DNA from: Spirochaetota bacterium
GTDB taxonomy: Bacteria; Spirochaetota; Spirochaetia; SPDA01; JAJSAL01
Assembly (NCBI GenBank): GCA_024274705.1
Contig: JAJSAL010000030.1
Location: 1 to 61,090, forward strand
Length of the DNA stretch: 61,090 nt
Direction of reading: 5' to 3'
The notes below the pieces were generated by a model. That model worked only from the letters and a program-made list of their open reading frames with translations. It was not told the origin of the DNA and ran no database searches. The position numbers were made by a program, and so were the translations under genes. This document shows, one piece after another, positions 52,603 to 61,072 of the stretch; within the stretch, counting starts at the first letter, position 1; the number at the start of each line of letters is the position of its first letter.

Positions 52603-53678
52603 CAGAAATCCTCATCCCTGTAACTCTGGAAAGTGGTGGGCTGTTCAATTTCTTCTGCAATACCTCCCCGGAGGAGGGGGTTGTTTTTCAGCCCTTCCAT
52701 AACATCTTTTCCCTGACCAATAGCGTCCCTGGTCTCTTCCAGTAAGCCGGAAATCTGAGGCGATGTAGTATTGATATATTTCGAGAATTCCGTAAATTGA
52801 AATACCGTTTCATCGATTCCGAGAAGGATGGAGTTGATCTGGTCATAGAGAGCGTTGTCGTCATCCAGAAATGCAGCCAACGATCCCTTAGCGTCCAGCA
52901 GTTTAGGAATGAGCCCGGTAGGATCTTTGAACGCTTCGGTCATGGTCTGAATATTCGCCGTGGTATCATCTACATTCTCCATAATCGAAACCAGGTCGGT
53001 GTTCAACTGAGATGTGATCTCTTGTACGTTGTTGAGTGTCAGGGCAAGGGCGCCTGTATTCTCTCCTTTGATTCCCGCATTGAGATCATCGAGAAAGGTA
53101 ACGATCGAATTGCTGATATCCGCCACGCTGTCCATCACGTCTACGATTTTATTCAATACGACGCTTATGCTGTCCATCACTCCCTCGGTCTTTCCTATGA
53201 TCCGGTTTATCGCATCATCACCTGCAGGCATATCGACAAGCCCCTGGCTGACAAGGCGCTGTCCTTCAGGAAGGTCCAGGGACGGGATAAAGGTAAACTC
53301 CGGGAGAGGTACACCGACAAATTTTCCCGGATGAAAGACAAGACCCCCGCCCAGCCCCAGGGGATTCGATGTGAGTTCCAGTATGGAATTTTCCTTTACT
53401 TTCTCATAGTACGTGTCATACACGTAAAATACGATATCGACTTCGTTTTCTTCGTTCAGGGAGATTTTACTTACTTTACCGATTTGAAATCCCTTAAGTG
53501 TAATCGGCATTCCCACACTCAATCCGTCGCCCGAAGCAAACCGGCTGGAGTAGTAATAGTCCGTTGCAAACCATCGCTGGTTTGCCCCCATGAGGATGAT
53601 AATAAGGACGAGAAAGCCGATGGCGATTAAGACAAAGAGACCAACGATCTGTTCTGCAAAACGAATTCTGAATTTCAT
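52602..53678 (-). CDS. mlaD: MlaD/MCE-domain lipid transport protein
   Basis: One N-terminal membrane helix (QIVGLFVLIAIGFLVLIIIL) is followed by an MCE domain (about 40-130: YYYSSRFASGDGLSVGMPIT, LKGFQIGKVSKISL, VLELTSNPLGLGGGLVFHPG-like block). A long coiled coil/helical tail follows (VMDSISVVLNKIVDVMDSVA, VNNVQEITSQLN-like repeats, SQISGLLEETRDAI-like region), longer than in E. coli MlaD. The tail may form a periplasmic tube as in PqiB/YebT. Start ATG 53678 was preferred to an in-frame TTG at 53717. Forms the substrate-binding ring of the MlaFED complex encoded upstream. Confidence 0.88.
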   Translation of the reverse strand: MKFRIRFAEQIVGLFVLIAIGFLVLIIILMGANQRWFATDYYYSSRFASGDGLSVGMPITLKGFQIGKVSKISLNEENEVDIVFYVYDTYYEKVKENSILELTSNPLGLGGGLVFHPGKFVGVPLPEFTFIPSLDLPEGQRLVSQGLVDMPAGDDAINRIIGKTEGVMDSISVVLNKIVDVMDSVADISNSIVTFLDDLNAGIKGENTGALALTLNNVQEITSQLNTDLVSIMENVDDTTANIQTMTEAFKDPTGLIPKLLDAKGSLAAFLDDDNALYDQINSILLGIDETVFQFTEFSKYINTTSPQISGLLEETRDAIGQGKDVMEGLKNNPLLRGGIAEEIEQPTTFQSYRDEDF

Positions 53679-53726
53679 ATCTGTAAAAAGTCTAGACCAT
53701 CCATAATAACCTGTCAATCAGATTTA

Positions 53727-54518
53727 TCAGGTATCGTCCCCATCAAGAAGGCTTAAGATGTCGCCATCGTAGGTTGCCGCCTTACTCAGGACATCAGTCA
53801 GGATGGTTATTACCTCCCTGTTCGTGCTTTGCACCACCGTATCAAACTTCCCCGTTTCCAGTATTGTACCTTTTTTTATTACAATAAGATAATCCGCCAC
53901 CCTGGAAACGAGGGCCGGGTTGTGAGTAGATATGATAATCGTCTTTCCGGCTTGTTTCAGCTCCAGGATCATACCGATTATCCTGTCGATAATTTCACTG
54001 TCGATTGAAATGAGGGGACTGTCCATGAATATCAATTTCGGGTCATTGACAAGGGCTCTCGCAAAAGAAGCCATTTTGCGCTCCCCGATAGAGAGTTGAG
54101 CCGGCCGGAGATCCGGGTTATCACGAAATCCTATTTTCTTAAGCACAACATTGATACGTCTTCGGATTTCAACGGAATCAAGATGACGGAAATGGAACTC
54201 CATGGGCAGACTCAGGTTCTGGTATACCGATTTGTTCGACCATAATGCAGCATCCTGAAAAACGAAACCGTTTTCTTTACGAAAAGCCATCATCTCTTTT
54301 TCAGACATCTTCATAAGCGGTTTACCGTATACAAACACCGTGCCCGAATCGGGCATATCTATACCCGCAGCAATTTTCAGCATAGTACTCTTACCCGACC
54401 CGGAGGGGCCCATGATGACCGAAGTAATCCCTTTTGGGAACGATACATTCATGTCATGAAAAAGAGTTGTGTCACCCTTTTCAACTCTGATATTTTCAAG
54501 TTCGATGGATGTTTCCAT
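53727..54518 (-). CDS. mlaF: MlaF-type ABC ATPase with altered Walker B
   Basis: ATPase of the MlaFED lipid transporter. Present: VIMGPSGSGKSTMLKIAAG (Walker A), NGFVFQDAALW (Q loop), LSIGERKMASFARAL (signature, LSGGQ variant) and IIISTHNPAL (H loop). The Walker B reads LIFMDSPL, so the residue after the Asp, normally the catalytic Glu, is Ser. This may slow or change hydrolysis, or another residue may take over. Start ATG 54518 lies 2 nt after the mlaE stop; TTG 54524 would overlap it. The C-terminal extension (EVITILTDVLSKAATYDGDI) resembles the dimer-stabilising tail of MlaF. Confidence 0.88.
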   Translation of the reverse strand: METSIELENIRVEKGDTTLFHDMNVSFPKGITSVIMGPSGSGKSTMLKIAAGIDMPDSGTVFVYGKPLMKMSEKEMMAFRKENGFVFQDAALWSNKSVYQNLSLPMEFHFRHLDSVEIRRRINVVLKKIGFRDNPDLRPAQLSIGERKMASFARALVNDPKLIFMDSPLISIDSEIIDRIIGMILELKQAGKTIIISTHNPALVSRVADYLIVIKKGTILETGKFDTVVQSTNREVITILTDVLSKAATYDGDILSLLDGDDT

Positions 54519-54520
54519 AA

Positions 54521-55297
54521 TCAAATATAATACGCCAGGGTTATGATTGCGTTAGCTACAATACAGTAGATGAAACTCTGTGTTACAGCCTTGATGACAA
54601 TTTGAGGGATCTCTGTCGATGCGTACTGTGCCCTGAATCCATGGAACATGGATACCGTTGAAATAATAACGCCGAAGACGAGACTTTTCAGCAGTGAAGA
54701 GAAAATATCCTCAGGACTAAGCTGCGACAGGAGATTACCGAAATATTCCTTAAATGATATTGCTTTAATAAGCTGGGTTACCGCAAACGATCCAATCAGA
54801 CCGAAAATGTTGAAATAGAGATTTAACAGGAGGAGTGATATGGTAACTCCCAAAAAGCGGGGAACTACAAGGTAGGAAATAGGATTTATTCCCACAGAAA
54901 TATATGCCTCTATTTCGTGGGAGACTACCATGTTCCCCGTTTCAGTTGCCATTGCCGTACCGGAACGGGCTATAATGATGAGAGCCGTAAGGAGAGGGCC
55001 GAGTTCCCGGGTGATAACGGTTATAAGAATCGTATAGATAAGACTGCCCTGACCGAACCTGGGCAGAAGGGATATTCCCTGAATGATTATAACCACTCCC
55101 AGGGCAACGCTGATAATGGCAATGATAAAGAGGGCTTCTACGCCGGTAAACAGGATCTGCATGACCAGAACCCTGAAACCAACCTGCTTCCGCTTCAGAA
55201 AGAACACGGATTCCTTCAGTGTCAGGTAAAAGAAACCCATTGCATAGAACGCGTCCCTGGTTTTTTGTATGAAGAATCGCCCTAACAATGTTATCAT
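54521..55297 (-). CDS. mlaE: MlaE-type ABC permease
   Basis: This 258-residue inner-membrane protein has 5-6 helices. Family blocks: GVEALFIIAIISVALGVVII, LITVITRELGPLLTALIIIA, RSGTAMATETGNMVVSHEIEA (read in parts), LVVPRFLGVTISLLLLNLY and SLVFGVIISTVSMFHGFRAQ. It is the first gene of the seven-gene operon to 49300. The 208-nt gap to the divergent amidohydrolase gene (55298-55505) is AT-rich and presumably holds both promoters; I see no clear consensus match. Confidence 0.9.
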   Translation of the reverse strand: MITLLGRFFIQKTRDAFYAMGFFYLTLKESVFFLKRKQVGFRVLVMQILFTGVEALFIIAIISVALGVVIIIQGISLLPRFGQGSLIYTILITVITRELGPLLTALIIIARSGTAMATETGNMVVSHEIEAYISVGINPISYLVVPRFLGVTISLLLLNLYFNIFGLIGSFAVTQLIKAISFKEYFGNLLSQLSPEDIFSSLLKSLVFGVIISTVSMFHGFRAQYASTEIPQIVIKAVTQSFIYCIVANAIITLAYYI

Positions 55298-55505
55298 GAA
55301 TAATTCTAATAAGTATACTACAGAATAAGGTAATCAGGTTCAACTGAATAAAGAAAAAATGATATTGTTTTAAACGTATTGAGAGTATATTCTTATCGGT
55401 GTTGTTCCGGGATGACTGAAAAGTTTTTCTCTGTTTTTATTAGAAAAACCGCCGATAAACTTAGAGAATAAGAGTAACACACTTTTACACTTGGGAAGGT
55501 TGTGC

Positions 55506-56747
55506 ATGTTATCTGAATACTCGATAAGTGACCTACGCTGTATAACGCCTGTTAAAGTTATAAAGAATAGCTCTGTCGTTGTTAAAGAGAACATCATAGC
55601 CTCGGTGGGGAAAACAGCAGAACACGATTTCAGGACCGGAAAAAAGTATTATCTTTATCCGGCGCTTGTGAATATTCATGATCATTTCAGAGGCAACTAT
55701 CTTCCCAGGGTGGGTCCGTCAAAGGGTACCTTTTATCTTAACTGGGCCCCATGGGACGATGATCTGAAATCTTCCCCGGTATATGAGGAACGGGCAAATG
55801 TCTCGGTAGAGGACTGCTATCTCCTCTCTTCTTATAAAAATATCTTTTCCGGTGTAGTTACCACGAATGATCATTTCCCTCACAAGCTGAACGACGACAT
55901 ACTCCCCGGTCTTCCCCTGCGTGTTATTCGGGAGTATGCCCTCGAGCATGAGTGCTCCTCCTATGATCTAAAATGGGGAGACGGTATTGAAATTGAGCAC
56001 AAGCGGGCTGTTGATCAGGATATACCGTTCATTACCCACCTGGAAGAAGGATTTGACGAAGAATCTCAGAGCGGAATAGATATTCTGGAGAAACTAGGGT
56101 GTCTGGATGATCATGATGTGTTGATCCACTGTATCGGGTTTTCCGACCTGGATATTGAAAAGGTGAAAGATGCAGGTGCCCACGTAGCCTGGTGCCCGGC
56201 TTCCAACATGCTCATGTTCAATGTTACCTGTAAGATCAAGAAAATACTCCAACGGGGTATCAATGTATCCATCGGTACGGATTCCACCCACACAGGGTCG
56301 GTCAATATACTGGAAGAGATGCGCTATGCCCGGGAGATTTACCGGAACCTATACAACGCAGACCTGGATGCTAAGGAGCTGGTCAAGATGGTAACTACGA
56401 ATCCAGCCCGGGCGTTTCGCATGGATAGCAAAATAGGGAGTATCGCGGAGGGTAAATTGGCCGACCTGCTCCTTCTTAAACCGCAGGTAAAAGATCCATA
56501 TGAAGCTCTTGTCCAGGCGGAACCGGAAGACATCGCCTTATTGCTGCAAGAGGGAAGCCCCATCTATGGCGACCTTGAATTCCGGGAACTCTTCGAAAAA
56601 AGGAATGTTGAGTTTTCAGAGATTACGTTGAAAGGGTTCAGCAAACTGGTGAAAGGTGATCCTGCACATCTTCTCAAACGTGTACAGGAAAATGTCGGTT
56701 TTGCAAAAGAGCTTGATTTTATTCCTCTTGATGTGAACAATGTATAA
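55506..56747 (+). CDS. Amidohydrolase-superfamily metal-dependent hydrolase
   Basis: This 413-residue cytosolic protein has the TIM-barrel metal motifs: YPALVNIHDHFRG (HxH), FITHLEEG, VLIHCIGF, HVAWCPASNMLMF and NVSIGTDSTHTGSVNILEEM with the catalytic Asp. A small beta domain is split between both ends (VVVKENIIASVG; IGSIAEGKLADLLLLKP). The pattern is closest to the TrzA/SsnA/5-methylthioadenosine deaminase branch, but the substrate cannot be set. Start ATG 55506 has GGGAAGG upstream; a TTG at 55491 is in frame. The following CNB gene starts 15 nt after its stop, so the two are probably cotranscribed. Confidence 0.82.
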   Translation: MLSEYSISDLRCITPVKVIKNSSVVVKENIIASVGKTAEHDFRTGKKYYLYPALVNIHDHFRGNYLPRVGPSKGTFYLNWAPWDDDLKSSPVYEERANVSVEDCYLLSSYKNIFSGVVTTNDHFPHKLNDDILPGLPLRVIREYALEHECSSYDLKWGDGIEIEHKRAVDQDIPFITHLEEGFDEESQSGIDILEKLGCLDDHDVLIHCIGFSDLDIEKVKDAGAHVAWCPASNMLMFNVTCKIKKILQRGINVSIGTDSTHTGSVNILEEMRYAREIYRNLYNADLDAKELVKMVTTNPARAFRMDSKIGSIAEGKLADLLLLKPQVKDPYEALVQAEPEDIALLLQEGSPIYGDLEFRELFEKRNVEFSEITLKGFSKLVKGDPAHLLKRVQENVGFAKELDFIPLDVNNV

Positions 56748-56762
56748 GAGAGAGGATGTAAA

Positions 56763-57749
56763 ATGTCCCCAAAGCCTATTCAGTACAAATCGAACTCAAT
56801 AATCTATTTTAAGGGTGATATAACAGAAAAGGTGTATATCCTTAAATCGGGTAAAGTAAATCTCGTTTCCAACGATATCGAAACCGGTCAGGAAATTCAT
56901 GATATGATTCAGACCGGGGAATTTTTCGGTGTAAAATCCGCTCTTGGCAAATATCCCAGGGAAGAGAATGCTGTTGTACTGCAGGATTCCCTGGTCATTT
57001 CATTTTCTGTGCCTGAGTTCGAACAGTTCGTACTGAAGAACACCAGGATTATCATGAAGATGCTCAAGGTGTTTTCGAATCAGCTCCGAAGGACCCATAA
57101 GCAGGTGCAGAATCTGCTCAATGCGGATGAACAGGGAGCAGACCCTGAAGAGGGGCTTTTCAAAATAGGTGAGTATTACCTGAAGAGCAGGAGGTTCGCC
57201 CAGGCACTGTATGCCTTCCGTCAGTACCTAACGTACTATCCTTCCGGAGCTTATGCCCAAGAGGTAACCAGGTATATTGCCATGGCAGAGAGCAAGGCCC
57301 AGAATATTGAAGTGAAGGGTCAGGGTCCCTCCTCCCAGCCTAGGGCGTCCAGCGGTCCGGCGCAATTATCGGATGTTGCAAAACTGTACTACAACGCAGT
57401 CAGTTTGTTTAGCCAGCAGAAATATAAGGAAGCCCTTATTGAGTTCAGAAAAATCATGAATGACGGCCAGGATGAAGAATATAATGCAAAATCCATGTTC
57501 GAGATCGGCCGGTGTTTTTTCTCTCTCAATGATTTTGATCAGTGCATCGCCCAGTATACTGCACTTATTCAGAAGTTCCCGAAACATCCGGATCTCCTGG
57601 ATTCCCTTTTCTATGTTGGAAGCAGCTATGAAAAGAAGGGGGAACGTGAGAGAGCGATAAGTTTTTATAAAAAGATACTTGCCATGGCTCCTGCCGATTC
57701 TACGGTTAACCGCAAGGCAAAAAAAGCGCTTCGAAATCTAGAAGGTTGA
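56763..57749 (+). CDS. Cyclic-nucleotide-binding domain + TPR protein
   Basis: Residues of about 10-115 form a CNB (Crp-like) beta-roll: IIYFKGDITEKVYILKSGKV, GEFFGVKSALGKYPREENAV. It lacks the canonical PRSATA phosphate loop, so ligand binding is doubtful. No HTH follows. Instead residues of about 125-328 contain YbgF/BamD-like TPR units (YYLKSRRFAQALYAFRQYLT, MFEIGRCFFSLNDFDQCIAQ, SLFYVGSSYEKKGERERAIS), with a Gly/Pro/Ser linker at about 185-200. It is probably a cytosolic signalling adaptor. The Crp-family gene begins 3 nt after its stop, so the two may sense the same ligand. Confidence 0.78.
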   Translation: MSPKPIQYKSNSIIYFKGDITEKVYILKSGKVNLVSNDIETGQEIHDMIQTGEFFGVKSALGKYPREENAVVLQDSLVISFSVPEFEQFVLKNTRIIMKMLKVFSNQLRRTHKQVQNLLNADEQGADPEEGLFKIGEYYLKSRRFAQALYAFRQYLTYYPSGAYAQEVTRYIAMAESKAQNIEVKGQGPSSQPRASSGPAQLSDVAKLYYNAVSLFSQQKYKEALIEFRKIMNDGQDEEYNAKSMFEIGRCFFSLNDFDQCIAQYTALIQKFPKHPDLLDSLFYVGSSYEKKGERERAISFYKKILAMAPADSTVNRKAKKALRNLEG

Positions 57750-57752
57750 TAT

Positions 57753-58391
57753 ATGGCTCTTGATCTATCGATATTCGAACGGTTCGCAAAGACGTTTCAG
57801 AAGAATGATATTTTATTTTGTGAATTCGAACCCGGGGATACCTTCTACCTCATCCAATCAGGAACAGTAGAAATAGTAAAGATCATGGGGGACATAGAAA
57901 AGACCATCGACATCCTCTATCCCGGCGAAGTATTCGGCGAAATGGCTATCCTGGAGGGTGCTCCACGATCCGCTACTGCTATCGCACGGGAGAAAGTGAA
58001 AGCTCTGGAGTTCAACCGGGAGAATTTCGAAATCCTGATGATGGGAAATCCTCAAATTGCCTTCAAACTTCTCAAGCTGTTTACAAAGCGTATCTATGAT
58101 CAGAAAAGACGATTCATGATTCTTACCCTGGATGATGTGCAGGCCAGGGTTGCAGACGTATTCCTGATGCTCTCAGAAACCCAGCCGACAGGGGACCCCA
58201 GGGAGGATGAGAGGGTGTTCAATACATCCGTTGATGACATTGCCCACTGGGCAGGAATGTCCACGGAGCAATGCAAACAGATCCTCAACCATTTCGCATC
58301 CCAGCGGCGTATAGAAATTCATAATAATAAAATCGTGGTTAAAAATGTCAATGAGTTTGTCCGGTTTGTTAACTCGAAAAGAAAGCACTGA
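57753..58391 (+). CDS. Crp/Fnr-family transcription regulator
   Basis: This 212-residue protein has an N-terminal cyclic-nucleotide fold with FEPGDTFYLIQSGTVEIV and FGEMAILEGAPRSATAIA; the GE...RSA loop matches the cAMP phosphate-binding cassette. A dimer helix follows, then a winged HTH (about 145-205: TSVDDIAHWAGMSTEQCKQI, HFASQRRIEI). The HTH is less classical than in E. coli Crp. No Fnr cysteines are present, so nucleotide rather than oxygen sensing is likely. Coupled to the CNB-TPR gene upstream. Confidence 0.85.
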   Translation: MALDLSIFERFAKTFQKNDILFCEFEPGDTFYLIQSGTVEIVKIMGDIEKTIDILYPGEVFGEMAILEGAPRSATAIAREKVKALEFNRENFEILMMGNPQIAFKLLKLFTKRIYDQKRRFMILTLDDVQARVADVFLMLSETQPTGDPREDERVFNTSVDDIAHWAGMSTEQCKQILNHFASQRRIEIHNNKIVVKNVNEFVRFVNSKRKH

Positions 58392-58562
58392 TCCTCCTCT
58401 TGGGGACCCGAACCGCGGGTTTCCCGTTTGTAACCTGCTCATAAGTTGTTTTTCCCCGGGCCTGTTTTCCCTGCTGCCGGTTTCATCATGTCCCTGTACC
58501 GGGCTGCGTGGAGACGAGGTGAATAGCAAAGAAAAAGGTAGTATACTGTAAGTGATTATATC

Positions 58563-59108
58563 ATGAGGAAGGTAAAACAATTCATTCCTATCTTTTTCCT
58601 CCTGGGTATGCTTCTGTTCAGGTTCGACGTGTTCGCCCTGGTTCACGAATTCGGCCATCTCCTGGCGTTCTGGATAACCGGCAGTGAAGCGGTACTGAAG
58701 AGCTGGCGGGCTGTGGAAGCGGAGTTTCTTACTCCCTTCAGTTTATATGCCGGATTCGGATTCGAAGCCATGGTTCTCTACATGCTCACCATCTTTTTCA
58801 TCGGGAAGGAAATAAGCAGCCGTATCGGTATGCTCTTCTGGGGTTATTTCCATTCGGTATTGATCTTTGCGCCGTATAGTTCGGATTTCGATTCCCAGGC
58901 TGTTGCCCTTTTGGGGAGTTATGAAAAGGCCTTCATAGGAAAGGCGATATGGCTTTGTGTTACCGGTATCGCAGCAGCCGCTGGATGGTATCTCATCATC
59001 CGTCTCGTTCAATACAACCAGGATAAAGGGGTCGCGAAAATGATTCAAAAAATACGGCGGAGGACTGGTACCGTAACCACCGACAGTTCAGCCAGAATGG
59101 GGACTTGA
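58563..59108 (+). CDS. Polytopic membrane protein with HEFGH zinc motif (M50-like)
   Basis: This 181-residue protein has about four membrane segments. The second hydrophobic region carries ALVHEFGHLLAFWITG, an HExxH motif inside a membrane helix as in site-2 proteases (M50). A downstream Asp for the third ligand is not certain (SDFDSQAVALLGSY is a candidate). It may be a small intramembrane protease or a non-catalytic relative. The last 19 nt overlap the 3' end of the tRNA-Thr gene on the other strand. Gap from the Crp gene 171 nt. Confidence 0.6.
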   Translation: MRKVKQFIPIFFLLGMLLFRFDVFALVHEFGHLLAFWITGSEAVLKSWRAVEAEFLTPFSLYAGFGFEAMVLYMLTIFFIGKEISSRIGMLFWGYFHSVLIFAPYSSDFDSQAVALLGSYEKAFIGKAIWLCVTGIAAAAGWYLIIRLVQYNQDKGVAKMIQKIRRRTGTVTTDSSARMGT

Positions 59109-59161
59109 ACCCCAGACCTGCTCATTACGAGTGAGCTGCTCTGCCACTGAGCTATTCTGGC
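59090..59161 (-). tRNA. tRNA-Thr (anticodon CGT)
   Basis: Complete cloverleaf on the minus strand: acceptor GCCAGAA/TTCTGGC, D stem GCTC/GAGC, anticodon stem GCTCA/TGAGC with loop CTCGTAA (anticodon CGT, decodes ACG), T stem TGGGG/CCCCA with loop TTCAAGT, discriminator T. CCA is not encoded. 72 nt. Confidence 0.95.
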
Positions 59162-59175
59162 TTTAAAGTAAAAAG

Positions 59176-59204
59176 AGGGTAGTAAAAAAGGTATAAAAAA
59201 TCAA
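59176..59204 (-). promoter_or_regulatory. Candidate tRNA-Thr promoter
   Basis: Minus-strand TTGATT (59199-59204), 17-nt spacer, TACCCT (59176-59181), about 15 nt upstream of the mature 5' end. Confidence 0.35.
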
Positions 59205-59349
59205 GCATGCTGCTTCAAAGCGGCACATAACAGATCGATTCCTGTCTACAAAGAAATCTTCATAAATAAATCAGATAACGAACATCCAGGTCTCCTCACT
59301 GTCGTGCCTGTCGTGCCCGCAACTGTTCTTTGCACCCGGACCAAACAAA

Positions 59350-59376
59350 TCAAGGATTATTTTCCGGAACCGATAA
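59350..59376 (+). promoter_or_regulatory. Candidate sigma-28 (FliA) promoter for flgF-flgG
   Basis: TCAAGGAT (59350-59357), 11-nt spacer, ACCGATAA (59369-59376). The -10 matches GCCGATAA at 7 of 8 positions and the spacing is exact; the -35 is weaker. Confidence 0.4.
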
Positions 59377-59412
59377 TCAGAGTATCACCACTTTCAATAG
59401 GAGGTCCCAAGA

Positions 59413-60261
59413 GTGCTGAGAGGAATTTATACCGGAGCAAGCGGTATGGTCGCCCAGATGCACCGCATGGACGCGATTGCGAACAACCTGGCCAATGTAA
59501 ATGTCCATGGTTATAAGAAAGACCTGTCCGTACATAAGGCTTTTCCTGAGCTTATGATACGCAGACTAAAAGATGACGGTGTGTACACCTTCCCGCCGGG
59601 GTCGATGGATACAGCACCGGTGGTGGGTAAAATAGGCACAGGGGTGGAACTCAATGAACTGTACACGGTGTTTACTCAAGGCGCGTTACAGGAAACGAAT
59701 AATTCCTTTGATCTTGCGATGGAAGGTAAGGGCTATTTCGCAGTGAACACGCCTGATGGAGAGCGTTACACCAGAAATGGTGCATTCACCCTCGGGAAAG
59801 AGGGACTCCTCCTTACAAAAGAGGGTTTTCCCGTTATGGGAGAAAACGGACCTGTCATGATCAAGAAGAACAATTTTGTTATTGATCAGGAGGGGAGGGT
59901 GTTCCAGAATGGTACCTTCTCCGGGGATCCGGAACGTCTCGTTTCCCTGGAAGAGAACGAATGGGAAAACCTGGAGTTTGTCGACAAGTTGAAACTGGTG
60001 GATTTTGAGAACACACGTTATTTGCGGAAACAGGGTAGTTCTCTCTGGAACAGCACCTACGAATCGGGGGATGCGTACATCCTCGGACGGGAACAGGCGC
60101 CGAAAGTTCATCAGGGTTTCCTGGAGGCATCGAATGTCAACCCGGTAACCGAGATGGTTGAGATGATAGAAGTCAACAGAATATACGAAGCGAACCAGCG
60201 GATGATTCAGACCCATGATACCCTTGCTGGAAAGCTGATAAACGAAGCAATTAAAGTATAG
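59413..60261 (+). CDS. flgF: Flagellar rod protein FlgF-type (FlhO)
   Basis: This 282-residue rod protein has the N-terminal flagellar motif LRGIYTGASGMVAQMHRMDA, IANNLANVNVHGYKK, and the central FDLAMEGKGYFAVNTPDGER (read in parts), YTRNGAFTLGKEG. The C-terminal helix has QGFLEASNVNPVTEMVEMIE and NQRMIQTHDTLAGKL. The motor is periplasmic in spirochaetes. Start GTG 59413 with AGGAGG 8 nt upstream. First gene of the operon; flgG follows after 16 nt. Confidence 0.92.
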   Translation: MLRGIYTGASGMVAQMHRMDAIANNLANVNVHGYKKDLSVHKAFPELMIRRLKDDGVYTFPPGSMDTAPVVGKIGTGVELNELYTVFTQGALQETNNSFDLAMEGKGYFAVNTPDGERYTRNGAFTLGKEGLLLTKEGFPVMGENGPVMIKKNNFVIDQEGRVFQNGTFSGDPERLVSLEENEWENLEFVDKLKLVDFENTRYLRKQGSSLWNSTYESGDAYILGREQAPKVHQGFLEASNVNPVTEMVEMIEVNRIYEANQRMIQTHDTLAGKLINEAIKV

Positions 60262-60277
60262 GAGGCACAGGTAGATT

Positions 60278-61072
60278 ATGATGCGTTCATTATGGACAGC
60301 TGCATCGGGGATGACAGGTCAGCAGTTCAATATCGATACCATTGCAAATAACCTCTCAAATGTTAATACAACAGGATTTAAGCAGATCAGGACCGATTTT
60401 GAGGATCTTCTCTACCAGACCACCCGGGTCGCCGGCACACCGGCTACGGAAGTTACCGTGGTACCCACAGGAGTGCAGGTTGGTCACGGTGTCAAGGTTG
60501 CGGCAACACAAAGAATCTTTACCCAGGGCTCCCTTCAGTCTACGGGAAACGTTTCAGATATTGCAATCCAGGGTGAAGGTTTTTACAGGGTTCTTCTCTA
60601 TGACGGTACCTACGGTTACACCAGGGACGGTTCTTTCAAAATCGATTCCAACGGTCAGCTGGTAAACTCAAACGGCTACAAAGTTATGCCGGAGGTGGTC
60701 CTTCCTGATGCCTTTGTACGGGACAGCCTGACTATCTCCCAGGACGGTAGAATAACCGTAAAAGTTGCAGGATCGGATGATCCTCTTGAGGTGGGACAGA
60801 TGGAACTGTACCGCTTTGTAAATCCTGCGGGACTCCAGGCTATTGGTGAAAATCTGTTTAAAGTTTCAAATGCTTCGGGTGAATCCATCGGCGGCCGTCC
60901 CGGTTTCGAAGGCATGGGTAAGGTTGTGCAGAAATTCCTGGAAATGTCCAATGTGTCGATTGTACAGGAAATGGTAAACATGATCGTAGCTCAGCGGGCA
61001 TATGAGCTCAATTCCAAAGCCATACAAACTTCCGACACGATGCTGGGAATTGCGAATAATTTGAAACGGTAA
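60278..61072 (+). CDS. flgG: Flagellar distal rod protein FlgG
   Basis: This 264-residue protein has MRSLWTAASGMTGQQFNIDT, IANNLSNVNTTGFKQIRTDF, IFTQGSLQSTGNVSDIAIQG, GFYRVLLYDGTYGYTRDGSF and the C-terminal FLEMSNVSIVQEMVNMIVAQ, RAYELNSKAIQTSDTMLGIA, which is near-diagnostic for FlgG. AGGAGG lies upstream of ATG 60278 (a second ATG follows directly). The window ends 18 nt after the stop, probably just inside the next flagellar gene. Confidence 0.95.
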   Translation: MMRSLWTAASGMTGQQFNIDTIANNLSNVNTTGFKQIRTDFEDLLYQTTRVAGTPATEVTVVPTGVQVGHGVKVAATQRIFTQGSLQSTGNVSDIAIQGEGFYRVLLYDGTYGYTRDGSFKIDSNGQLVNSNGYKVMPEVVLPDAFVRDSLTISQDGRITVKVAGSDDPLEVGQMELYRFVNPAGLQAIGENLFKVSNASGESIGGRPGFEGMGKVVQKFLEMSNVSIVQEMVNMIVAQRAYELNSKAIQTSDTMLGIANNLKR

